A program made the position numbers and the translations under genes. The notes beneath the pieces were generated by a model that saw only the letters and a program-made list of their open reading frames with translations, had not been told where the DNA came from and ran no database searches. This document shows, piece after piece, positions 29,547-38,918 of a stretch of 64,000 nucleotides of DNA. The DNA is from an uncultured Cyclobacteriaceae bacterium (GTDB lineage Bacteria > Bacteroidota > Bacteroidia > Cytophagales > Cyclobacteriaceae), in the NCBI GenBank assembly GCA_943788235.1, contig CALSPM010000006.1, positions 1 to 64,000 of the forward strand, written 5' to 3'. Position 1 is the stretch's first letter. Each line of letters begins with the position of its first letter.

Positions 29547-29948
29547 TTATTCATTGAGTTTGCTTGGACAATCTTGCTGATCCGCAGGGCCGCCAATCAG
29601 ATACATTTGCAAGTCTTTTATTCGACGCTCCGACAGGCGTAATAATTCTCGGCACTTGCAGGGGTTGAAGACTTCTTTCCCATTATTTTTCCGATAATGC
29701 TGATCCCATTTTTTGGGATATATGGCACGTAATCGACGATCTCTATATTGAATCCAATAGATCTGTTCCATATTAAATGCATCAAGAAAAGGGCGATCGC
29801 TTTTATGCTTTAATTGAATTCCATTCATTAAAGCCACTATTTTGGCATCTAATTCATCAAATGTTGTACATACATCAACTTCGTTATTTTGTTCGAACGG
29901 GCAGCTATTAACAATGAGTATAATTAAAGCAATTAAGATATTTTTCAT
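29547..29948 (-). CDS. Small secreted or lipoprotein, hypothetical (possibly LprI/DUF1311-like)
   Basis: The 133-residue protein starts MKNILIALIILIVNSCPFEQ, a lipoprotein-like signal with Cys16. The mature part, VCTTFDELDAKIVALMNGI followed by FNMEQIYWIQYRDRRLRAIYP, contains a W.QYRD pattern that recalls the W.AYRD motif of LprI/DUF1311 lysozyme-inhibitor-like proteins. Other family cysteines are only partly matched (CKCRELLRLSERRIKDL and a late Cys). The similarity is weak, so I call it hypothetical. It is convergent with the TonB receptor gene and 40 bp away from it. Confidence 0.55.
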   Translation of the reverse strand: MKNILIALIILIVNSCPFEQNNEVDVCTTFDELDAKIVALMNGIQLKHKSDRPFLDAFNMEQIYWIQYRDRRLRAIYPKKWDQHYRKNNGKEVFNPCKCRELLRLSERRIKDLQMYLIGGPADQQDCPSKLNE

Positions 29949-30095
29949 TCAATATTTAGGTTGATTTATGAAGAAACCAAAATTAAAAGAAACGGAGAGA
30001 ATTAAATAATAAATGACTGTTTTGAAATATTTAATTTTTATGAACTTTCATCCGAAAGATCATACTAGCATGAGTGGAGCGCAACGGGTTATTAA

Positions 30096-30710
30096 TTACA
30101 ATATCAATTGTAATTTTTTTAATTTTTCGATCTCATGATTAATGGCTAAAAGATGTTCCAATGTTGTGTTGGCTTCCTTGGTATTGGGGCTATTTTTTGA
30201 AATTTGTCGGTATCTTTTTGAAAGCTTATAGGCTTCTGCTGTTTTAGCATCAATGATTTTTTGGTATTGTCCCCAATAAAATTCTTTTTTGAAGGCGAGA
30301 ATTAAATATTTGGTTTGCTTTTGATAAAGGGCAAGGCTTTGTTCGGGAATATGGGCCGTATCCAGTGCTAGGTGCATTTGGGTGTGTTTTTTCCCGGAGA
30401 GGGTCAAAAAAAGGTGGAGATCCATGTTCCCACCGTCTTTGAGGGCAGGGATTTTAATCACATAATAGGTCCCCTTATTGATGAGTTGTCCAAAATGCTT
30501 CGTGTATTTCCAAAATCCGAGTTTGACTGCTTCAGGCTCAAAATCAAATTCGGTTTGGTACCCGGTATAGAAAATGGAGTTGATGGAGAGATTAAGAAGG
30601 GTTAATTTAGTGTCATAATCTTGACCAATGGAAAAAAAAGGAAAGGAACTGAACAATACGACCTGTATTGTGTGTTTAAACTTAAAATAAATCAAACGAT
30701 AAAACCTCAT
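30096..30710 (-). CDS. Hypothetical secreted protein
   Basis: A 204-residue protein with an N-terminal signal-like segment (FKHTIQVVLFSSFPFFSIGQ). The mature part has FWKYTKHFGQLINKGTYYVIKIPALKDGGNMDLHLFLTLSGKK and a C-terminal helical, Lys/Glu-rich region. No family is recognised. The tracked ATG overlaps the start codon of the divergent epimerase by 2 bp, so a TTG at 30695 (five codons in) is an alternative start. Its promoter must lie inside the epimerase gene if this start is right. Confidence 0.55.
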   Translation of the reverse strand: MRFYRLIYFKFKHTIQVVLFSSFPFFSIGQDYDTKLTLLNLSINSIFYTGYQTEFDFEPEAVKLGFWKYTKHFGQLINKGTYYVIKIPALKDGGNMDLHLFLTLSGKKHTQMHLALDTAHIPEQSLALYQKQTKYLILAFKKEFYWGQYQKIIDAKTAEAYKLSKRYRQISKNSPNTKEANTTLEHLLAINHEIEKLKKLQLIL

Positions 30711-31611
30711 GGGGACAAAGATATTGATAACTGGTGGATCAGGTATGATAGGTCAAGCATTAAGCGCAGCGCTGAGTAAAAAAGGCCACCAAGTTTCTCA
30801 TTTGAGTCGATATCCATCTAAACATACGCCTTACCCTTCTTTCAAATGGGACATCCCCAGAGGATATATTGATCCACATGCTTTGAAGGTCGATGTGATT
30901 ATTCATCTATCGGGAGAAGGAATCGCAAATAAGAGATGGACTGAAAAGCAAAAACAAAACCTTATTGTGAGCCGCATAGATGCGGCTCAACTTCTTTATG
31001 ATCAGGTTGTAAAATTAAAAACGCGACCCACAAGGATTATTTCTGCTTCGGCCATTGGCTATTATGGGAGTGATACTCAGAAGGAGGAATGTTTTGAAAA
31101 CACCCCTGCTGGCGATGACTTCATTGGACAATTCGTATATAAATGGGAGCAAAAAGTGAATCAATTTGAGACGTTAGGGATAGGAGTAAGCTTACTCAGA
31201 ATTGGAATTGTTTTGTCTAAAGCCGGAGGAGCACTACCTAAACTCACCTTTCCCATCTTGTGGGGGGTTGGTGCGCCTATCGGGTCAGGTAGCCAAAGTA
31301 TGAGCTGGATTCATTTAGATGACTTGGTAAAGATGTTCGTTTTTGTAGTTGAGCGTCAGGTGCTGGGTATTTATAACGCGGTCACACAAAATACGACCAA
31401 TGCTTTACTCACCCAAGCCATTGCAAAGCAATTGAAAAGGCCATTATTTTTACCGAATATACCGGAGTTTTTTCTTAAAATTATTTTTGGGAATATGTCA
31501 AAAATTATTTTAGGTGGAAATCAGGTAAGTGGGATGAAAATCATTGAGCAGGGATTCGAGTCGGATTACCCAACTCTTGAAGGGGCATTGAGTGATATTT
31601 TTAAAAAATAA
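30709..31611 (+). CDS. TIGR01777-family SDR epimerase (YfcH-like)
   Basis: The 300-residue protein is an extended short-chain dehydrogenase: KILITGGSGMIGQALSAALSKKGHQVSHLSR binds NAD(P). VDVIIHLSGEGIANKRWTEKQKQNLIVSRIDAAQLL and ISASAIGYYGSD are the TIGR01777 hallmarks; the active-site YYGSD replaces the common YxxxK. Late motifs include WEQKVNQFETLGIGVSLLRIGIVLSKAGGALPKL and GSGSQSMSWIHLDDLVKMF. It is a cytoplasmic enzyme with an unknown physiological substrate, common across bacteria. It stands alone, with a 225-bp gap before uvrA. Confidence 0.9.
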   Translation: MGTKILITGGSGMIGQALSAALSKKGHQVSHLSRYPSKHTPYPSFKWDIPRGYIDPHALKVDVIIHLSGEGIANKRWTEKQKQNLIVSRIDAAQLLYDQVVKLKTRPTRIISASAIGYYGSDTQKEECFENTPAGDDFIGQFVYKWEQKVNQFETLGIGVSLLRIGIVLSKAGGALPKLTFPILWGVGAPIGSGSQSMSWIHLDDLVKMFVFVVERQVLGIYNAVTQNTTNALLTQAIAKQLKRPLFLPNIPEFFLKIIFGNMSKIILGGNQVSGMKIIEQGFESDYPTLEGALSDIFKK

Positions 31612-31804
31612 ATAATGAGGAGGATATAATTAGGGCTTATGTGCATCTAAACAAAGGGGAAAAATTCAGGAAATTAAAGTGGAATTAATTTTTTATTGGT
31701 AGCTATTTGGATTTGCAAACGACAGAAGTCCGAGTGGTGATTGCTTACTTTCAGCATGAGTATTTGCTTCCTCCTAATTTTTAGTTTTAGATCTACTTAA
31801 TCGT

Positions 31805-31812
31805 TAATTTTG
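31805..31812 (+). promoter_or_regulatory. Candidate Bacteroidota -7 box of uvrA
   Basis: TAATTTTG matches TAnnTTTG and lies 24 bp before the uvrA ATG. A clear TTTG -33 box is not seen. The 225-bp stretch 31612-31836 otherwise holds no gene. Confidence 0.4.
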
Positions 31813-31836
31813 CGCCTTAATATTATCAAATAATTT

Positions 31837-34692
31837 ATGGCGACTAAAAAATTGATTGAACAAGAACAAATTGAGGATGGGGTCATAGAAATAATTGGAG
31901 CGGGCGAGCACAATTTAAAAGACATCCATTTGACCCTGCCACGAAATAAATTGATCGTCATCACGGGAATCAGTGGGAGTGGAAAATCTTCCCTAGCTTT
32001 CGATACCCTTTATGCCGAAGGTCAGCGCCGGTACATGGAAAGCTTTTCCGCTTATGCACGGTCCTTTATTGGCAACATGGAACGCCCAGATGTTGATAAA
32101 ATCAATGGATTAAGTCCAGTGATTGCCATTGAGCAAAAAACCACCTCTCGAAACCCGAGATCTACTGTTGGCACCACGACCGAAGTATATGATTTCTTGC
32201 GATTGTTATTTGCAAGAGCCGGAAAAGCCTATTCCCATGTTACGGGTAAACTTATGATTAAGCAGTCGGAATCCCAAATTCTGGATCAATTGTATCACCA
32301 TTTCCAGGGGGAGCGACTTACCTTGTTGGCACCGGTTGTTAAAGGAAGAAAAGGTCATTATCGAGAGCTTTTCGAACAGGTTAGAAAAATGGGCTATTCC
32401 AAAGTCCGCGTCAACGGCACTATTTTAGATTTGACGCCCAAGATGCAAGTAGATCGATACAAAACTCATGACATTGAAATTGTGATTGATCGCATGGCCA
32501 TTGATGAAAAAGATCAAAAACGAGTCAACGATTCTATTGGAACGGCTTTGAAGCAAGGCAATGGAGTCATGATGACCTTAGCAGAGACCGAAGAACTATC
32601 TTATTTCTCAAAAAACTTAATGGATCCAGAGACCGGTTTGGCCTATGATGAACCTGCTCCTAATACTTTTTCTTTTAATTCTCCTTATGGTGCCTGCGAT
32701 CAATGTCATGGTTTGGGAGTTATAGAGGAGATTACAGAAACCGCGATCCTTCCCAATCCCTCATTGAGTATCAGTAGGGGAGGAATCTTGCCTTTGGGTA
32801 TGTACAGAGACATTTGGATTTTTAAGAAGATAGAAGCGATTCTTAAAAAAAATAAAATAAACATCACGACTCCAATTAAAGACATACCTCGACCGATATT
32901 GGATGTTTTACTTTACGGAGAACCCGAATCTATTAAAGTAAGTTCTGTTAAATATCCCGGGACGGATTGGACGACTACTTTTGAAGGGATCATCAATTTC
33001 TTGAACAAACAGCGAGAAGAAGGGTCGGAAAAAACGCGTCAATGGGTACGAGATTTTACGGATATCAAGACCTGTGATACGTGTCAGGGCTTTCGCTTGA
33101 AAAAAGAATCTTTACATTTTAAAATAGCAGACAAGCACATTGGAGAACTCTCAATGATGCACATCAACGAGCTAGATGAGTGGTTCAAAAATGTGGAATC
33201 AAAATTAGATGAACGACAAAATATCATAGCCAAGGAGATTTTAAAAGAGATCCGAAAGCGGATTGGGTTTATGTTGAATGTAGGTTTAGATTATTTGGAT
33301 TTAAATCGTCCTTTGAGGACTTTGTCAGGAGGAGAAGCTCAGCGCATTCGTTTGGCAACCCAAATAGGGACTCAGTTGGTCAGCGTTTTGTATATTTTAG
33401 ATGAGCCAAGTATCGGACTTCATCAAAGAGATAATACAAAACTCATTAAAGCGCTGCAAGAACTCAGGGATTTGGGAAATACGGTGATCGTAGTTGAGCA
33501 TGACAAGGAAATGATGTTGGAATCTGATTTCATCGTAGATGTAGGGCCAGGTGCAGGCAGATTTGGAGGACAAATTGTGGCTGCCGCACCACCAATAGAA
33601 TTTTTGAAAAAGAATACGAAAACGGCAAATTATTTAAATGATAAACTTCGCATTGAAGTACCTAAAATACGTCGAAAGGGTACGGGAGACCAAATTATTT
33701 TGAAAGGGGCTTGCGGACATAATCTTAAAAATATCACGTTGAAATTGAGTTTGGGTAAGATGATTTGTATTACTGGCGTTTCGGGAAGCGGTAAATCAAG
33801 CTTGATTCATGAAACCCTCTATCCGATATTAAGAAAATATTTTTATAAGTCAAGAAAAGAACCTTTACCCTATGCATCCATAAAAGGGATGGATCACTTA
33901 GACAAGGTAATCGAAGTAGATCAATCACCTATCGGTCGTACACCCAGGTCCAATCCAGCGACCTATACTAGTGTTTTCACGGATATCAGGGCTTTGTTTT
34001 GCGAATTACCTGAAGCTAAAATCAGAGGATATAAGCCCGGTAGATTTTCCTTTAATGTAAAAGGGGGAAGATGCGAAACTTGTCAAGGGGGCGGTATGAG
34101 GGTTATTGAAATGGATTTTCTTCCAGATGTCTTGGTCGCTTGTGAGACGTGCAAGGGGAAAAGGTATAATAGGGAGACCTTGGAGGTTCGTTTTAGAGGT
34201 AAATCTATTGCTGATATGCTAGATATGACCGTAGAGGAGGCGGTAACTTTTTTTCAAAGTCAGCCAAAAATATTAAAAAAGATCGAAATGTTGGATCAAG
34301 TAGGGTTGGGCTACATCACCTTAGGACAGCATGCAACGACCCTTTCGGGAGGTGAGGCACAGCGGGTCAAGTTGGCCACTGAGTTGTCAAAAAAAGATAC
34401 GGGTAAGACACTTTATATTTTAGATGAGCCAACGACGGGGTTGCACTTTCAAGATATAGGTCATTTATTAGATGTGCTTAATCGATTGGTAGATAAGGGA
34501 AATACTGTTTTGATTGTTGAACACAATATGGACATTATTAAGGTAGCTGACGAAGTCATAGATTTAGGACCTGAAGGAGGAAATAAAGGGGGGCATATTT
34601 TAATAACAGGGACCCCTGAGGCATTGACGAAGTGTAAGAACAGTCATACCGCTACTTATTTAAAGAATGAGTTAACTTTAAAGCGTGAGTAA
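31837..34692 (+). CDS. uvrA: Excinuclease ABC subunit A
   Basis: The 951-residue protein is the damage-recognition ATPase of nucleotide excision repair and is full length. The first ABC module has TGISGSGKSSLAFDTLYAEGQRRY and LRTLSGGEAQRIRLATQIG; the second has TGVSGSGKSSLIHETL and TTLSGGEAQRVKLATEL. The zinc modules are visible as CDQCHGLG, CDTCQG and CETCQGGGMRVIEMDFLPDVLVACETCKGKRY. ILDEPSIGLHQRDN and ILDEPTTGLHFQDI carry the Walker B sites. The gene is intact. Its last codons overlap the GTG start of the sensor kinase gene by 8 nt. UvrC lies about 11 kb downstream on the other strand. Confidence 0.97.
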   Translation: MATKKLIEQEQIEDGVIEIIGAGEHNLKDIHLTLPRNKLIVITGISGSGKSSLAFDTLYAEGQRRYMESFSAYARSFIGNMERPDVDKINGLSPVIAIEQKTTSRNPRSTVGTTTEVYDFLRLLFARAGKAYSHVTGKLMIKQSESQILDQLYHHFQGERLTLLAPVVKGRKGHYRELFEQVRKMGYSKVRVNGTILDLTPKMQVDRYKTHDIEIVIDRMAIDEKDQKRVNDSIGTALKQGNGVMMTLAETEELSYFSKNLMDPETGLAYDEPAPNTFSFNSPYGACDQCHGLGVIEEITETAILPNPSLSISRGGILPLGMYRDIWIFKKIEAILKKNKINITTPIKDIPRPILDVLLYGEPESIKVSSVKYPGTDWTTTFEGIINFLNKQREEGSEKTRQWVRDFTDIKTCDTCQGFRLKKESLHFKIADKHIGELSMMHINELDEWFKNVESKLDERQNIIAKEILKEIRKRIGFMLNVGLDYLDLNRPLRTLSGGEAQRIRLATQIGTQLVSVLYILDEPSIGLHQRDNTKLIKALQELRDLGNTVIVVEHDKEMMLESDFIVDVGPGAGRFGGQIVAAAPPIEFLKKNTKTANYLNDKLRIEVPKIRRKGTGDQIILKGACGHNLKNITLKLSLGKMICITGVSGSGKSSLIHETLYPILRKYFYKSRKEPLPYASIKGMDHLDKVIEVDQSPIGRTPRSNPATYTSVFTDIRALFCELPEAKIRGYKPGRFSFNVKGGRCETCQGGGMRVIEMDFLPDVLVACETCKGKRYNRETLEVRFRGKSIADMLDMTVEEAVTFFQSQPKILKKIEMLDQVGLGYITLGQHATTLSGGEAQRVKLATELSKKDTGKTLYILDEPTTGLHFQDIGHLLDVLNRLVDKGNTVLIVEHNMDIIKVADEVIDLGPEGGNKGGHILITGTPEALTKCKNSHTATYLKNELTLKRE

Positions 34693-35707
34693 GCGGCAGC
34701 TTTATTGGATATTTCAAATAATAGGTTGGTCTCTATATGGGGTCATTCAACTCTTTCTATATAGTGTAGAATTTCAAATTACACTTTCTTTTTTTTCGGG
34801 TCAGGTACTGCAAGTGGTTTTTATGGTAGGTGTGACCCACTTATTTAGAAATTATATCATTCGAAATAATTGGATCGATGTCAAATGGGTAGCCTTGATT
34901 CCAAGGATCACGATTGCGATGGTAGTTTTTTCGCTCGCTCATTATTTATTTATAATTCTTATTTCGTATTTGTCAGGGAATTTGAATGGAATCCAAGAGT
35001 TTAATATACTCTATGTTTTGGCAAGCATGCTACAATCTATGGGTTTATTTGGGATTTGGTCTTTGATTTACCTCTCGTTTCTTTATTTTGAAAGATACAA
35101 TAGATCATTGAAGTATGAAGCTGCTATAAAAGAGATTGAATTAAATAATTTAAAATCTCAGCTCAATCCCCATTTCATTTTTAATGCCCTTAACAGTATT
35201 CGAGCTTTGATCCAGGAAGACCCCTTAAAATCTAAAAAAGCCATCACACAACTATCCAATATTCTCCGAAATGTTTTGAAGGCCCAACCTCAAGAAACCA
35301 TCGCTTTCAGCGAAGAGTTGGCTACCGTAAAGGATTATTTATCATTAGAAGCCATTAGATACGAAGAACGAATAGAAATCAGTTATGAGATTGATGAACA
35401 TTCAAATTTTTTTCGCGTGCCCCCGTTGATGCTGCAAACTCTTGTGGAGAATGGGATTAAGCATGGGATTTCTAAACTTAAAAAAGGGGGTAAACTTGAA
35501 TTGATTACCCAAAGAGTTGCGGAAGGGTTACAGATTCAAATTAGAAATAGCGGAAAATTCACGGCAAAAAAAAAAAAAAGTGGCTATGGTTTGTTAAACA
35601 CAGAAAAAAGATTGAAATTAATTTATGGTGATCAAGCGTCGCTTAAAATTGTTAACCTAAGTGATCACACGGTCCTTACACAAATTATTATCCCTGAACC
35701 TTTATGA
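34685..35707 (+). CDS. LytS/YehU-type sensor histidine kinase
   Basis: The 340-residue membrane kinase starts at a GTG overlapping the uvrA stop. Four N-terminal hydrophobic segments (IFQIIGWSLYGVIQLFLYSV, FFSGQVLQVVFMVGVTHLF, ITIAMVVFSLAHYLFIILISYL, LASMLQSMGLFGIWSLIYLSFLYF) form the sensor part. LKSQLNPHFIFNALNSIRALI is the His_kinase box with phospho-acceptor His. LMLQTLVENGIKHGIS is the N box and KKKKSGYGLLNTEKRL the G-box region. A run of 14 adenines encodes the KKKK loop. It is followed by its LytTR response regulator with a 4-nt overlap. The signal and targets are unknown. Confidence 0.9.
   Translation: MSKRQLYWIFQIIGWSLYGVIQLFLYSVEFQITLSFFSGQVLQVVFMVGVTHLFRNYIIRNNWIDVKWVALIPRITIAMVVFSLAHYLFIILISYLSGNLNGIQEFNILYVLASMLQSMGLFGIWSLIYLSFLYFERYNRSLKYEAAIKEIELNNLKSQLNPHFIFNALNSIRALIQEDPLKSKKAITQLSNILRNVLKAQPQETIAFSEELATVKDYLSLEAIRYEERIEISYEIDEHSNFFRVPPLMLQTLVENGIKHGISKLKKGGKLELITQRVAEGLQIQIRNSGKFTAKKKKSGYGLLNTEKRLKLIYGDQASLKIVNLSDHTVLTQIIIPEPL
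35566..35579 (+). repeat. A14 homopolymer inside the sensor kinase gene
   Basis: GGC followed by fourteen A residues and GTGG encodes FTAKKKKSGYG in frame. A one-base slip would truncate the kinase just before the end of the ATP-binding domain. It is the longest homopolymer noticed in the window. Confidence 0.85.
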
Positions 35708-36441
35708 GAGCAATAATTATTGACGATGAACGACTGGCCAGAAAAGAGCTAAATAACTTATTGGAAAATTATCCTGAGATTGAAATTGTAGATCAGGCAG
35801 TAAATGCGGATGAAGCGTTAGAAAAGATCATACAGTTAGATCCCGAATTAATATTCTTAGATATTCAAATGCCTGGAAAAACGGGGTTTGAGTTACTTGA
35901 AGAGCTTGAAAAAGTACCAAAAGTTATATTTACTACTGCTTATGATGAGTTTGCTATAAAAGCTTTTGATGTAAATGCGCTAGACTATCTACTAAAACCG
36001 ATCCAAGAAGAACGTTTAAAAGATACCATAACCAAGGTTTTGGCAGTCCAGGCAAGCGCTTTAGCCGAGCGAGCACAAGAAGGGTTGAGTGAAATCAAGC
36101 AACAATTAGGGATGAATGACCAAGTTTTCGTCAAGGATGGTGACAGATGTTGGTTTATAAGCTTGAAGGAAATTCGTCTTTTTGAATCTGATGGAAACTA
36201 TATCAAAGTATACTTCAACAATGTTAAGCCCATGATTCATAAAAGCTTGAATGCCTTAGATGAAAAGTTGGATGAAAGAAGCTTTTTTAGAGCGAGCAGA
36301 AAGCATATTATTAACCTCAGTTGGATAGAAACTATTGAAACGTGGTTTAATGGGGGATTATTGGTTCAGCTGAAGGGTGGAGAAAAAGTAGAAGTAAGTC
36401 GACGACAGGCAGCTCGATTTAAAGAGAAGATGAGTTTATAG
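35704..36441 (+). CDS. LytTR-family response regulator
   Basis: The 245-residue protein begins with a receiver domain (AIIIDDERLARKEL, acidic pair; LIFLDIQMPGKTGFEL, phospho-Asp near residue 54; FTTAYDEFAIKAF; LLKPI, conserved Lys). A linker helix leads to a LytTR DNA-binding domain (VFVKDGDRCWFISLKEIRLFESDGNYIKVYF, FFRASRKHIINLSWIETIETWFNGG). Its start overlaps the kinase stop by 4 nt, so the two form a two-component pair. LytTR regulators bind direct repeats upstream of targets. None could be assigned here. It is convergent with hemW, with 5 bp between the stops. Confidence 0.92.
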   Translation: MRAIIIDDERLARKELNNLLENYPEIEIVDQAVNADEALEKIIQLDPELIFLDIQMPGKTGFELLEELEKVPKVIFTTAYDEFAIKAFDVNALDYLLKPIQEERLKDTITKVLAVQASALAERAQEGLSEIKQQLGMNDQVFVKDGDRCWFISLKEIRLFESDGNYIKVYFNNVKPMIHKSLNALDEKLDERSFFRASRKHIINLSWIETIETWFNGGLLVQLKGGEKVEVSRRQAARFKEKMSL

Positions 36442-36446
36442 AGGGG

Positions 36447-37595
36447 TCATGACGTAGGATAAAATAGGCGGGCACAGATGTCATCGCTGATAAGAAATCC
36501 TTCAAAAGTCAGCTTGAGCTTATTTAAGTCTAATAAAGCGAAACCTTCCGAGCAGAGTTGGTTAATCAATATAAGATGTTCACTTTTAATATCTCTGTGA
36601 AATTTTTTTTCAAATTGCTCAAAATCAAGGCCAAAATGAGTCCTTAATCGCGTCATGATGTATTCATTCATTTTTTCCGTTAATGAGAGCGCCTCTACTA
36701 CCGGATGGACCCTGTCGGTATCCAGTTGTTTTAAATACAGTTGATTGTTGCTGATGTTATGACTTCGCTTATCACCATCAAAAGAATGTGCCCCAGGTCC
36801 AATCCCTAGATAAGGGTTTTGAAGCCAATAAGAAGCATTGTGCCGGGAAAAGTACGCATTCCTTGCAAAAGAAGAGATTTCATAATGTTCATATTGATAT
36901 TTCGTTAATTCCTCATGAACAATTCTATAATTTCTTTCGTAATCAAGATCGGATGGGAAAGACCTTTTTTTTTGGCTCTTCCAATTACTAAAAACGGTTT
37001 TTCCCTCTATGATGAGTCCGTAGATAGAAAGATGCGGAAGATCCAAATTCAATAAGGTTTTTAAATCAGCTCTCAATGACTCATCACTGGCCTCTGGAAG
37101 CGCAAACATGAGATCGGCAGAGATATTGTCAAACCCAGCTTGGCGCACCCAATCAATGCTTTTTAGAGCTTGATTTGCGCTGTGTGATCTATTTAGGACT
37201 TTTAAGACTTTATCATTAAAAGTTTGAACACCAATACTCAATCGATTGACGCCAGCACGCTTCCAAAATTTGGCTTTGTTAGGATCTATGTCATCCGGAT
37301 TGGCTTCTAAGGTGACTTCAGCGGATGAAGAAACATTATAATAGGTTGTGATCGTTTCTATTAGTATATTGAGTGCCTTTTCTGTTAAAATGGACGGGGT
37401 ACCTCCACCAAAATAAATCGTGTCAATAGGGCTTTTGGGAGTTGAACCCCTTAACCTCAATTCTTTGGCAAGCCCATCAACCATACGATCCATGGGATCT
37501 AATTGTGTACTAAAATGGAAATTGCAATAGTTACAGGCTTTTCGGCAAAAGGGGATATGTATGTAGAGTCCAGACAACTTTTTATAATCAAGCAA
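36447..37595 (-). CDS. hemW: Radical SAM haem chaperone HemW
   Basis: The 382-residue protein is a HemN-like radical SAM enzyme. YIHIPFCRKACNYCNFHFS carries the CX3CX2C cluster motif (Cys17, 21, 24) followed by Phe rather than a fourth Cys, which marks HemW rather than the coproporphyrinogen dehydrogenase HemN. TIYFGGGTPSIL, VTLEANPDDI, RLSIGVQTFNDKVLKVLNRSH and ISADLMFALPEA follow, then HYEISSFARNAYFSRHNASYWLQNPYLGIGPGAHSF. It is thought to bind haem and deliver it to respiratory enzymes. hemD lies nearby on the opposite strand. Confidence 0.92.
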   Translation of the reverse strand: MLDYKKLSGLYIHIPFCRKACNYCNFHFSTQLDPMDRMVDGLAKELRLRGSTPKSPIDTIYFGGGTPSILTEKALNILIETITTYYNVSSSAEVTLEANPDDIDPNKAKFWKRAGVNRLSIGVQTFNDKVLKVLNRSHSANQALKSIDWVRQAGFDNISADLMFALPEASDESLRADLKTLLNLDLPHLSIYGLIIEGKTVFSNWKSQKKRSFPSDLDYERNYRIVHEELTKYQYEHYEISSFARNAYFSRHNASYWLQNPYLGIGPGAHSFDGDKRSHNISNNQLYLKQLDTDRVHPVVEALSLTEKMNEYIMTRLRTHFGLDFEQFEKKFHRDIKSEHLILINQLCSEGFALLDLNKLKLTFEGFLISDDICARLFYPTS

Positions 37596-37805
37596 AAGTA
37601 ATTGGATCGTGTTTTAAATCTCTCATTTGTATCTTAAAGATATTAACAAATGCGGTTCTCATCCTTTTTGATTGAATTTGAGAATATTTATTTAGGCTTC
37701 AGTTATTGTTTTTATGGCTTGCTTAATGAGGGATTTTGAATAATTTTGACCAATGGCAGGGTTCATTTTACTGATGCATTTAATATTAGCTGACTCATTT
37801 TATCT

Positions 37806-38876
37806 ATGAGATGCTTATCATGCTTTCTTTTGACATTTATTTTAGGCTCAATGATGGCCTTTGGGGGTGGGTATTCTGCCATTACTAAGAATATATCAGA
37901 TCAGTTTGTTTTGATGGATCAAGTGGGGGATACTGTGGACTCAATATCAGGCATGTATGCTCCTGCGCGCCTGGTTTTGCCTAAGGATCTCATCTTTCGT
38001 GAGTTATTGCTTCAAAACAGTCAGCCGATGACTATTTGGATAAATGATCGATTGACTGCCTTGGACGTTTATACTTGCACCCTTCCAATAGGTCAAATCT
38101 ATGCTGAAATTGACCAAGATTCGACTGTGTTAATAGTTAGGGCAACACAGGAAATAAAAGATTTACAGGGATATTTGATCGGTCTGAATGCGGCTTCTCT
38201 GTCCAGAGATTTAAATGGTACGAAAAAAGGGAAGATTCAGTATGATTTTTTAATTGTGCAGGTACTGGTTCTGTTGTTAATTATCGGTCTTATGGAGAGA
38301 GTCGACCTTTTTTTTCTTTTTAGTTTAATAAAAAATCCCTTCAGTTTGCCTTCTCGAGAATTGGATAGCAGTTTTACATTTAAAGGGAGTTATAAATTAA
38401 TCTTCAAGGTTAGTTCCTTATCCATCTTTTTGGGGATATCCTATTGGTTTCTTGAAAATTACCAGCCCAACCAAAGTTATCCATTGACAGAGAATTTAAG
38501 GTATTGGCTCATTTACTCATTTTATGCTTTGGGGCTGTTGTTGATTAAATACACCGTAGTAAGTTTGTTTGGATATTTATATCAATTAAAATCATTGAGT
38601 CATTTTCAATTTTCCGCTTTCGTTAATTTTACATTGGGAATTTGTTTAATTTTTTTGATTTTCGTTAATGTCCGTCTTTGGTTTTCATTCTATGAATCAA
38701 GTGCACTGACAGAATTTTGGAATTATTATTTTTTAGGTGCAATCATATTGTTTTTCATCTATTTAGTCTTTTATATGTCGTTGACAAAAGAGGTTAGAAA
38801 ATTTCACATTATTGCATATCTTTGCAGCACTGAATTTTTGGGTATTTTTTACTTTGCCTTGAATTTCATAAAATAG
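37806..38876 (+). CDS. DUF4271-domain integral membrane protein
   Basis: The 356-residue protein has a signal peptide (MRCLSCFLLTFILGSMMAFGGG), a short extracytoplasmic part, and then about six hydrophobic helices (DFLIVQVLVLLLIIGLMERVDLFFLF, FKVSSLSIFLGISYWFLENY, LIYSFYALGLLLIKYTVVSLFGYLY, FSAFVNFTLGICLIFLIFV, YYFLGAIILFFIYLVFYMSL, IIAYLCSTEFLGIFYFALNFIK). This layout, and its position directly before hemD, match DUF4271 proteins, which are restricted to Bacteroidota. The function is unknown. The gene is intact, and the hemD start follows 42 bp after its stop. Confidence 0.8.
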   Translation: MRCLSCFLLTFILGSMMAFGGGYSAITKNISDQFVLMDQVGDTVDSISGMYAPARLVLPKDLIFRELLLQNSQPMTIWINDRLTALDVYTCTLPIGQIYAEIDQDSTVLIVRATQEIKDLQGYLIGLNAASLSRDLNGTKKGKIQYDFLIVQVLVLLLIIGLMERVDLFFLFSLIKNPFSLPSRELDSSFTFKGSYKLIFKVSSLSIFLGISYWFLENYQPNQSYPLTENLRYWLIYSFYALGLLLIKYTVVSLFGYLYQLKSLSHFQFSAFVNFTLGICLIFLIFVNVRLWFSFYESSALTEFWNYYFLGAIILFFIYLVFYMSLTKEVRKFHIIAYLCSTEFLGIFYFALNFIK

Positions 38877-38918
38877 TTTTAATAATTTTTGTTATTTACC
38901 GTTTAGAACGAAAAGAAA

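Noticed and set aside
29517-29548. AAAAAAGATATTCTAAGTATTCTTTTTTT after the TonB receptor as a terminator
   Set aside because: The stem is mostly A/T with a bulge; plausible but too weak to list as a feature.
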